From Pollenia angustigena (lineage: Eukaryota; Arthropoda; Insecta; Diptera; Polleniidae), in NCBI GenBank assembly GCA_930367215.1, contig OV884059.1, forward strand, positions 74,743,393 to 74,807,392: 64,000 nt of DNA, given 5' to 3'. Numbering within the stretch: position 1 is the first letter of the stretch; every line of letters begins with the position of its first letter. The notes beneath the pieces were generated by a model. It did not search any database. It saw nothing but the letters and a program-made list of their open reading frames with translations, and had not been told where the DNA came from. Shown here piece after piece: positions 55,394 through 64,000 of this stretch. The position numbers and the translations under genes were made by a program.

Positions 55394-56320
55394 CAGTGTT
55401 CGAAAATAAACAGAACATTATTTAGCGTTCGGCTCACACACCCGAGAACGACATCTATTTTTTTAGTGTTTGTGTAGACGAACACAACCCTAAATACCGT
55501 TCGTAACTATTTTCAAGAAAGAGCCGAACATTATATAGTGTTCTGTTCTTCGCTAAAAAACAGAACAATTGTAGTGATACTGTAGACAAACATTTTATTT
55601 GAATGTTTTATAATGTTTCTTCTTTACATTGAAAAAGAAATTAACAAACAAAAAATTTAAGCAACAACCACACCACGAACAGCTTGTGTGTGTTTTGTGT
55701 ATATGTTTCGTATGTGTAAAATTATTTTGCTAGCTTTTTAGTTTTTTTCTCATGTATATTTTGTTCTTGTAAAAAATTTTTGGTTTTTTTTACCAGCCAA
55801 AAGGGACGAACATTAATGAGCCGAACCGAACACAATGACGTTTGTGGATATTTAAAAAACCGAACGGAAATGTGCTCATCTTTTGTTGAGTTTAATAAAA
55901 ACAGTATTATTTTTGTGTTCGAAAGATGACAAAAAGGGAAACGTTATTTTTGTAATGATTTTTTACATAAAAACTATTAACGTTTGTGTTTTCCATAAAT
56001 CTACCGCACCGAACACTAAGGAGCGATATTTAGGCCCTAATCATGTTAAACGCAACGCAACGCCAAAGAAGTAAATTGAAAGCAAAAACAAAACAAAAAC
56101 ATTTTGTAATTTTGTTGTTGCTTTTTACAGAAATTCACATTGCGTTTTAAAATTTCAAATGTTGCGTTGCTTGTGGCGTTGTAAATATTAAAACGATACA
56201 TAAATTTCTTTAGAAAGCAACAACAACACAAGCGTTAATGACTTTGTTTTTGGTTTTAATATAATTCTTTGGCGTTGCGTTTTTCATGATTAGGGCCTTA
56301 GTGTTTATTTTCGAACACTG
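55394..56320. mobile_element. hAT-type element with CAGTGTTCGAAAATAAACA ends
   Basis: The 19-bp ends are perfect inverted copies; TAAAAAAG flanks both (55386-55393, 56321-56328). Subterminal 'gttcg' and 'ccgaac' words recur ('gccgaacatta', 'gaacagaac'). It contains the miniature element at 56033-56297. No transposase. Confidence 0.9.
56033..56297. mobile_element. TTA-targeting MITE with GGCCCTAATCATG ends
   Basis: GGCCCTAATCATG is perfectly mirrored; TTA flanks both (56030-56032, 56298-56300). The arms continue with 'cgcaacgccaaagaa'. It lies within the hAT-type element, so it inserted later or was carried along. Confidence 0.9.
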
Positions 56321-56328
56321 TAAAAAAG

Positions 56329-59122
56329 TGTATTTATTTACAAGGTGTTCTCAAAAAAATCAGCTTTATGTTATTGCTTTGCCTGTTGTTGTTGTATTGT
56401 TGTTACATTAGGGCCACCTTGCTAGGTTATTGCAATGGAAACTTAGTTGAATTTGAATGTACCAGATTGTTGTATTAACTTGAGGGTTGCACGATCAAGC
56501 TTTGCCTATCAAGTTTTAATACACTCACACTTTTTTACCAATACACTCATACTTTTAAAAATTGATACGAACTTGCCTTTAAATTTTAAAGTTTAAAATT
56601 CTCTTGCCAGTGAGTGTTTTAATTTACGTTCAAGAAAACAGCTGATTTCAAGGTTAGTGAGCAAATTTTTCGTTTCTCTTTATAAATTTTTTTTTGATGG
56701 CATCTTGAAAGTAAATTGCTCAAAAATTTAATGAAGCCTACGTACAACTATAAATTTTTGGAAATTTTGACAAACAGTATATGCAAAAGACTATCAAGAA
56801 CAACTTGAACGTGTGGCTGCAAGGTAAGTAACATTTAAGTGCTTAGAGAAGAACAGAATTTTGTCCTAAAACGATTTTAAATATAAATGTGTTATAATTT
56901 CAAACCTTAAAATTGGCCGTAAGTATTAAATACAAATTTAACACTAAAATTCAAAAATGTTTACTTAACATACTAAAGAGGAACATGAAATTGTTGCTGA
57001 ATTTTACATTTCGCTAGACATTGTTTATTCTGCAAGCGTCTCTACACCCTTTTTCATCAGTCTTCTGTTTCACGAAATTTTTTATGCGACATGTCGAATG
57101 GTCTGAATCAGGGTCTTGTTTGAAACTCCCTGGCAACACTGCCACCAACCCCTTCATTTCTTTATAAAACGTTTGAAGTACTTAAAAAAAAACTTTTGTT
57201 TTCTACCATAGTGTTGCTAATAATACTACTTTAAACACCTTTTATGATTATGAGAAAACTCCTTATTTTAGATAGAAATTTCAAATGATTTTTTAAACTT
57301 GTTATCCCATAAATTTATAAAGGATTAAACATACTTTAAAATTAGAAATTTTGAGAGCATAAACAATTCTTTAGAAAAAAGTAAAGTAGCAGGTGTGAAA
57401 TTTCATAAGATTTGATTGATTGAAACAAAAAAAGAAACCCAAATATAAAATGAAACATAATATTTGATTAAATAATTAATATGACGAACCCAAATAACGA
57501 AAGAAATGTTCAGCCTTGTCGAAGAATCTATAACGCATTAATTTTTTTTTATTAATTTTTTCATAGAATTCTCACTCCCTTTTCTTTTGTAGGAACACCG
57601 AAATAATAATAAAAATCTTTTTAATTTGTTATTGAATAGTTTTTAATTAGAGCGCGGATTCCTTTTGTAATTGATCCCTGTTTTTTTTCTCAGGTATGTA
57701 CCTTTTATTAGTATTATGACGCTTTAGGTTCTTCTTTCTAAAGGCAGTCTTTGTAAAGAACACCGTGAAAGGATCATGTTTATCTATGTATGTATCTGCC
57801 TATCGGTCTTTGTCAATCAAAGAAAAAAGCGCAATTGTTGTTTTATTTGTTTTGTAATTTTAACATCCCCTGTTTACATAAATTTTTTGTTAAATTGCTT
57901 TTGAATATCTAAACCCAATTGCGATCTTTTTTTTTTTTTTTTGTTTCTTTCAAAATCTGTTACAGTTTCCAAGTTGATTTTCTTTTAAATAGTTTTTCCT
58001 GAGGATAAGCGGTAAAAAGGGTTGTTTTATTAAATGCATATACTTTTTTAAATGACTGCATAGTTGATCTGGTTTAATAAAGTTGACAATTTTATAAATA
58101 ATTTTGGAATTTGAAAATTTCATTTAGTATTCTTCAATACTAAGATTAAATCCCATGCATTGTTCTACGCATGCTTCCTGAAACCCGTAAAATTAGAACC
58201 AACTATTGGCAACCCTGATCATTTCGTAAATACGCAATTGTCAAGGGTTCACTTACCACTTTGAAACTATCAAATGGCTTCTTTTCAGGATGTTTTTTGT
58301 AATAAATTTTGAATATTCTGTGTTTTATTTGTCCATGTCTCATTAACATGATAATTAACATCAATGTTTAATCAACAAATCGTAAAAACGTTACATCATT
58401 CATAGCAATAGGTATCTGTTGAACAACAATTATGTCATATTTAATTGAAAGAAATTGAAAAACAACATTACAATTTTACAAATACATACATACAAAATAA
58501 ATTAAGAACACTTCAGTTAATCTAGGGATGAACAGAAAGTTTATTTTAGTTTTTAGTGAGAGTATAAAGTAGATCCCGCTTTTTTTAGCAATAATTATCT
58601 CAATCAAGTTATTAATAACTACGACATTCATAATAGTGGCTATTGAGAGCCGTTACAAAAGAGACTTTTATTTCTTGAGGCCAGAAACTAATCAATCCAA
58701 TTGTTTATATTTCCGGCTGAAATTACGCTCTACTTTCTTGCGAAGTTATACTTATTCGACTAAAAAAAATTGAACTTCGAAAGCTCAAGATCTGCGTTTG
58801 ATAGAATACAATTTTAAAATTATATCATCATGATGAAATTATAGGTTAGAGTCTGCGGTCATAATATTCATGTTTTGCCTTATTTCCTTTCTTTGAAGGG
58901 ATTAATTGCTATGTATCTGTTAAGGCCATGTTATTCTTACGTATACGTATACGTTGGGGTTAAGCTGAACTGTTTTTCTTACCAATTTTGCGATGCTTAA
59001 ATTAAAATTTTTTTCATTTTTACGTTTCAGATAATAAAGAATTTTACGTTTACTTATTTCGATTGTTAAAACGAACATTCCATCGACGTACGCGATGTTT
59101 TCGACAGTTTTATTTTAAACAT
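56329..59122. other. AT-rich sequence; one short dispersed match
   Basis: 56845-56940 resembles 14875-14970. The remaining 2.7 kb has no recognisable gene or repeat; a T run lies near 57929-57942. Confidence 0.45.
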
Positions 59123-59130
59123 ATGTACAT

Positions 59131-59596
59131 TAGGGGTATAACCAATTTTTTGGCATAGTACCATGAGGTCAACCATGTCCTATTAACCACGAAAATCATA
59201 ATATTTTGTAATTTTTCTCAAAAAAGTTCACGCACCAATTGGTTTTTCTAAACCAGTTCAATATTGAATATCCATAATTTTATATGGTGTTTTTTATTCA
59301 TTTTTAATTTTGTTTCGTTAAAAAAGGTTAAAGAGACGTTTTGGTTTGCGGAAAAATCTCTTACCATCTCTAAATATTAATGAAATTTCATACTTGAGCT
59401 ATTTTTTGTTTTAAATAAACATATTATTAATTTTTCCTTACCAAAAAGAAAATTAAAAACTTCATCGCAGTTGGTGCGTGAACTTTTTTGACCTTAGCGA
59501 AAAAATAAATATACATTCCCTTATAGTTTATGCTCTATCGGACTGTGCTATGCCAATTTTGATTTTTTAAAAAATTGTTAAAAAGTTATATCCCTA
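59131..59596. mobile_element. hAT-like MITE with TAGGGGTATAAC ends
   Basis: Left TAGGGGTATAAC, right reversed TAGGGATATAAC; ATGTACAT flanks both (59123-59130, 59597-59604). A second inverted pair lies inside: 'aaaaaagttcacgcacca' (about 59220) and its mirror at about 59470-59488, so most of the element folds back. Confidence 0.85.
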
Positions 59597-59604
59597 ATGT
59601 ACAT

Positions 59605-59979
59605 ACATACATATGTATAACAAAAGCTCAAATTATTAAATTTTCTGTTCTCTTTTTAAAACATTTCACTATTTTTACAACAATTGAAAAATTAAGTATA
59701 ATAACGCCTATTATAATTTTAAAAAGTGATCATTTTTATTTGGATATTTCCAACTATACTTTTTTAGTGAAGTATACCCCTACATACTAATATACCTACG
59801 TCTGGCAACAATGATAACTTCCCAACAAACCAAAACGATTTAGAAATAACATCTAGTAAGCTTACTTACATTAGCCTTAATCTACGGTCACTTTTATTCA
59901 ACATTTGATCAAATAAGCATTAGACTAGTCGCTGTTGCTGTTTAATATTTTAGTATGATACGAACGAATCGCTGAATCC
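59605..59979. other. Unassigned sequence
   Basis: Nothing recognised. Confidence 0.4.
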
Positions 59980-61985
59980 AGTGGTGCTAGCCGTTTTTTT
60001 ATGTTAGCTTTGGTTTTCGAGATATACCGTTATTTCGAAAATTAAGGAGGTTGCACAGGCTCCACGAAAAGCCCCCAATGAAATAACGCCCAGGAAATAG
60101 CCCCCAATGAAATAATCCCCAAAAAATAGGAAATAACACCCAAAAGCAGTGAATGAAATAACATCGAAAAATAAATAAAATAAACCCCAAAACGAAAACG
60201 AAACAACCCCCAATATTTTGATGTTATTTCATATGAAATAACACCCAATGATGAAAATGAAATAACCCCCAATGAAATTAACCCCATCAGCAACAAAAAT
60301 GAAATTATGCCCAAAATTCATAAAAGAGTCAGTTTCACCAAGGATTTCATGAAGTCAATATGGACCAACAGCAAAGTCGCAAAATTATTGAAATGAATCG
60401 TGTGGAGGCCCGCAGGCGTCTTCTTAATAATAAGGATATATCCGGTCCTAAATATTGCAGTAGTTATTTTTCCCGCCCGTAGATCCTTGTAGCCCTGCTA
60501 TATTTTTGCAGTTCGGAAGACAATTTGCCTTCTACGTTTGGCCTTTACAAATGCTTTTTAACCATGGAAGGTAAGGCCATAATGGCTTTATTGCTCAATT
60601 GAATGGGAGATAAAGCCCTTATGGTCTTATCGCCCAATCAGTGAGAGGTAAGGTCATATTTAAAATTTTGCGAAATAGCCATATTTTTTTTCACAAATGA
60701 GAGACAAAGCCATACTTTTCCAGAATAGTGTTACGCATGGTGTCAACATTCTGTAAAAGGGAAAATCCTTAGTTATCATTGAAAAACATTTTTTTATTTT
60801 TGTGACGCACGCAGGAAAACTTCATTCAGCGAAGCCACCTGCCGCGTCCTACTGGAGGAAAAAATCCCTAATCACGGCCGCAGGCCGTCACGCAGAAAAA
60901 CTTTAGTATGCGAAGCCAGATTTCAATACTTAACTTAAGTGTTAAAAATGAAATAACCTCCGAATTAAAAATGAAATAACAACCAAATTAAACACGCTAT
61001 GAAACAAGCCCCGAATTTTAAAAATTTGTTGGGTGTTATTTCATTGGAGATTATTTCATAATTTGAAAACCCCAAATGAAGAATGAAATAATTCCCAAAA
61101 AAAATGAAAAGCGGCCCAAATTGGGAGTTTTTTCATATGAAATAACACCCAAAAATGTATGAAGAAAAAATTGGGGAATATTTCATTTCTCGTTTGGGCG
61201 TTATTTCATTGGGGGGCTTTTCGTGGAGCCGGTTGCACAACATATGTTCGCGCAACTCAAAAACGCAATAAAATTTACGAAATTCCGCAATAAAATTTAC
61301 TTTAAGAAAGGTAAAACGTTTTTCTGATATGCGCAGTCGTTTTAGAAACATAATTTTTTTTTTCTGGAAAAAAAATAATTTTTTTATTAAAATTTCGGAA
61401 TTTTTGTTTTTAAAAATTCATAAAAAAATTGAAAAATGCAGCTATGCTTCTAATTTTATGCAGTCATATAAAAAACAACATTTCAAACAAAACAAGCTAT
61501 AAACGAATAAAATCTGTAAACAACTTTTGATTTTATGTATTCACAAAAGACGAAAAATTTTAATTAATTTAAGAATTTTATTAAACCGCCATATTTGTAT
61601 GAGAGCCTCCCTAAAAAGTAAAGGTAAAGGGCAAGTATGTCTCGAGAAAATGTTAAGGACAAAAAACTAATTGAGGTCGGTCATACATTTTATTCCCCTA
61701 GGGCTGACTCCTTGACTGTTATGGAGCTTTTTCTTCAATATATTGCTAGTTTGTAGTTAAAATTTTGAATAAGAGCCCCTTAATGAATGGAGATAGCAGG
61801 TAAGTATTTTAGAAATAAATGATGGAGATGAAAAATTAAGTGGAGTTGGTCATACATTTGACCCTTCTTGAGGCATCATAGGCACTACACGGGCCAAATA
61901 TAAGAATTTCAATTATACAAATATGGCTGGCGGTTAATAAAATTCTTAAATTAATTACATATAAGATGCGATCAGTCTAATAAGC
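59980..61985 (+). repeat. Dispersed repeat R, copy 2, interrupted by FB2
   Basis: 59982-60057 and 61231-61985 together match repeat R at 25110-27265 (its right part inverted), with 'gatataccgttatttcgaaa', 'aatgcagctatgcttctaat' and 'ggtcggtcatacatttta'. It ends 'aagatgcgatcagtctaa', the same end as the MITE at 29917. Confidence 0.75.
60058..61230. mobile_element. Foldback-like element FB2 with 9-bp TSD
   Basis: GGTTGCACA flanks it (60049-60057, 61231-61239); the uninterrupted target stands at 25189-25197 in repeat R. The ends GGCTCCACGAAAAGCCCCC are inverted copies and continue 'caatgaaataacgcc'. Each arm (about 300 bp) is a chain of imperfect 'aatgaaataac.cccc' units. The core has a patch (60820-60930) related to the 83-bp unit of FB1 ('ggcttcgcatactaaag', 'cggcctgcggccg') and a set of 'gagataaagcc..tatggt' words (60565-60720). 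A 40-codon frame at 60361 (MDQQQSRKIIEMNRVEARRR) is unassigned. Minus-strand frames rich in Phe and Gly (59999-60314) only translate the arm repeat. Confidence 0.85.
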
Positions 61986-62694
61986 ATAACCACTACTTTT
62001 ATTTATAGTAAATGAGTTAGTAAATGTAATAGTAAATGACAGTCTTAAAATCACAAAATAAAACTAATTATGGGTACTTTTAAACATAGCAAAAAACTGT
62101 TTTATATAAGATGTGGTATTATATCCAAAATAAATATTGGAATTAAAGAAAATTATATCTTAGTTTGCCTGTTGGTCACGTTTATTTCGCCCAATATTTG
62201 ACAAGTGTTACCGTAGCTTTGCGCTTAGCAGAGTGTTGTGATAACTGCTATAAAAGGCTTATTGAAAATAATTTAATAATGAAAACTGATCCCGTGCGAT
62301 AATATTACTTGTCTTTAATATAATGTTAGCTAAGAAGTCTAATTATATAATAAGCTTACAGAAAAATACTTTTCTTATCTACAATAAGATTACAAGCTTT
62401 ACGAGCACTCTCTTTAGATTTATATGGCATATTTTTCAGTGTTTAAAAAACTGCAGTTGAAATATTAAAAGTCATAAGATTTGCTGCAACTTCGACTTTT
62501 CCAGTTTTCATGGGACAAAAATAAACTGTTGCTTTTACTTTTGATTTATTCAATGGAAACAGTTGTACTCAGCAAAAAACTTGGGCGGACGACATGTTCG
62601 GAAGTTTTCAACTTTTAATAAATGCCGAAGTTTACGCAGATGGGATGTTGTGTGTGCTTTTTTTTGTTATTGATTTTTTTTTTTGCACTTTGAA
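61986..62694. other. AT-rich sequence, nothing recognised
   Basis: No motif or repeat seen. Confidence 0.4.
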
Positions 62695-63430
62695 CTGGAG
62701 GAAAGAAATTTTTCATTCTTGACTGCCGCGGGAATCGAACGCAGGCTTTTACGGACAGGTTACCCTTAAGCTGGAGGTCCACACCACGCGTTTTCGCCTC
62801 TACGCATTGCATAATTTGTATACCTTCCATGCGTTATATAATTCAAGTTACATGCAAAGCTTTTTATGCGGCATCACCACAAGTAAAAATTAAATTTCAT
62901 TGTCAAAACCAGCTGATTTGTTTGAACGCTGCTTGTGACGCTTACAAAAGTAGAAAGTAAACCTACTTTTCGCATTCAACGCCTCAATAAATCCTACGCT
63001 TTTGTGCATGTAACTTGCTACATATAACTACATAGATTCTACTTTTTTGACAGCTGCATAGACAGCGAAAATGCGTATACCGCGTGGTGTGGACCTCCAG
63101 CTTTACATGTTTCAATTGCCGCTTAAAACTCACCACCATTGTCGACGGCTGGCAGTCAATAGTCAAACTTCAATCTTTAAGCCAAATTGTATTTCAACCT
63201 TTGGTAGATCGAAATTTGCTTTGAATGATTATCTGTATCAATTAATTTCCATGTTTTTCTTCTGGTTTTTCATACTTTTTGTCAAGAATTTTTCCTAAAG
63301 TCCAAACTACATTTTCTTCGGTTTCTCATTTTTTTTGTCTTTCAGTTTTCCTGTTGACCTTTTTCAGCACAACTTGAAGGAAAAATATAAACAAAGAGCT
63401 CGTGCCCTAGCTTGTAACAATAATTAGAAT
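62695..63430 (-). repeat. tRNA-like dispersed repeat, third copy, interrupted
   Basis: Without the insertion at 62769-63102 it is colinear with the reverse complement of 22078-22510. On the minus strand the tRNA-like part has box B GCGTTCGATTCCC (about 62735) and is followed by 'caagaatgaaaaatttc'. The outer part 'agagctcgtgcc' and 'ttgaactgtttatggttttt' shows the ancestral continuous order across the rosa target site. Confidence 0.7.
62769..63102. mobile_element. TTA-targeting MITE with AGCTGGAGGTCCACACCACG ends
   Basis: The 22-bp ends starting AGCTGGAGGTCC are perfect inverted copies; TTA flanks both (62766-62768, 63103-63105). It split the tRNA-like repeat. Non-coding. Confidence 0.9.
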
Positions 63431-63469
63431 TGTTGGTATATTGTTGAACTGTTTATGGTTTTTAATTCA

Positions 63470-64000
63470 GGCTTTGATATTTTAATTATTTTAATAATTG
63501 AATGAAAATTGAATTTAATGATGTTAATTTAACATTGCAGTAAAAGTTAGAGCAAAATGTAATTTATATTGAAGTAACAATCCGAACCACGTTGTATGAA
63601 AGTTATTTCAAGTTAAAACAAAGTGAATTTCATGTAGAATCAAGTTGGTTTGAGTGAGAAATAACATTGAGAACAATCTTCAGAGACAACAAATGCGTTT
63701 ATTTAAGAATAATTCAAAACACTACCCCGCGAAGCCAGAGAAAGAGAGGATATAATTATTTATTTTCCTGTAACACATGTTTTACTTTTTTTTGTATTCC
63801 CCTTTGTTAGCAGAATGGCCCGATATAGGTTTCATCACCATTCAAATTTGAAAATTTGATGTACTATTTAACTAAATAATTTTTACAAAAAGAATACGGG
63901 AATTTTTTTTCTCTTTTTAGATTATTTTAAACATGAAAATAAAAAATATAAAACAAGTAAAGCATGTTTTTATGATTATAATATTAAACAATTTTATTTT
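63470..64000 (+). repeat. CACACAGAAAAAA element, copy 2 (runs off window)
   Basis: Matches 29240-29720 in the same orientation, with 'gaaagttatttcaagttaaa', 'tgtaacacatgtttta' and 'cagaatggcccgatata'. An extra 'gagaaagagagga' patch lies at 63740. Its right end is outside the window. Confidence 0.7.

Noticed and set aside
59999..60314. Three overlapping 63-90 codon minus-strand frames rich in Phe, Gly and Ile
   Set aside because: They translate the short arm repeats of FB2 in three frames, so they are repeat artefacts.
62984..63298. Frames of 60-75 codons across 62.98-63.30 kb
   Set aside because: They cross the border between a miniature element and a tRNA-like repeat, so they cannot be an ancestral gene.
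1..64000. CRISPR arrays, bacterial operons, rRNA genes
   Set aside because: The repeats are mobile-element derived, the base composition and retroelements are eukaryotic, and no rRNA-like sequence was seen.

Overview
The window reads as an AT-rich, gene-poor intergenic or intronic block of an insect nuclear genome. It is most probably a fly (Diptera), and perhaps a calyptrate. The evidence is the mix of mobile elements: DD41D ('rosa'-type) mariner-superfamily transposases, a pogo-like terminal repeat, piggyBac and non-LTR retrotransposon remnants, many hAT-type and TTA-targeting miniature elements, and a dispersed repeat starting TATACCCTCCACCAC of a kind I associate from memory with fly genomes. 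I found no host protein-coding exon, rRNA, functional tRNA or CRISPR array. Almost every recognisable coding stretch is a broken transposase or reverse transcriptase.

Layout. 1-6.6 kb holds a Helitron-like repeat, a foldback element (3711-4336) with a 9-bp target duplication, and a dispersed repeat carrying a short hAT-like element. 6.6-9.2 kb holds a decayed non-LTR retrotransposon, a TIR element and a second dispersed repeat. 10.1-12.4 kb is a dispersed repeat that has expanded into six 152-bp tandem units and carries two nested elements. 13.0-14.8 kb is the 3' end of an RTE-like retrotransposon, with a 1.18-kb element of two near-identical inverted arms inserted in its (AT)n tail. 15.8-18.3 kb is a dead piggyBac copy split by other sequence. 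20.33-24.69 kb is a hAT-type element bounded by GTAGCTAC duplications; inside it lie tRNA-like repeats, a nearly intact rosa-type transposase gene with one stop codon, and an internally deleted sister copy. 25.1-27.3 kb is another dispersed repeat (called R here) with a second rosa-type family and a Helitron-like insertion.

28.1-33 kb holds a second copy of the retrotransposon, two miniature elements, a third rosa-type copy and a second long Helitron-like repeat. 34.55-36.18 kb is a hAT-type element with TATCGATA arrays, carrying a piece of retrotransposon that itself carries a miniature element. 36.62-38.36 kb is pogo-like. 39-56 kb is mainly miniature inverted-repeat elements. 59.1-62 kb holds a further hAT-like element and a second copy of repeat R, interrupted by a second foldback element (60058-61230) with a 9-bp duplication. 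62.7-64 kb repeats two families seen earlier.

The genes do not form a pathway; the value of the window is a readable insertion history. Several insertions can be proved inside the window because both the filled and an empty target are present: rosa copy at 20.8 kb against 22.63 kb, foldback at 60 kb against 25.19 kb, short hAT-like element at 5.9 kb against 53.2 kb, and Helitron-like insertion at 26.6 kb against 61.43 kb. The best candidates for something new are the related foldback elements at 3.7 and 60 kb, the long perfect hairpin at 13.7-14.8 kb, and the repeated loss of the DNA-binding half of rosa-type transposases while the catalytic half stays.
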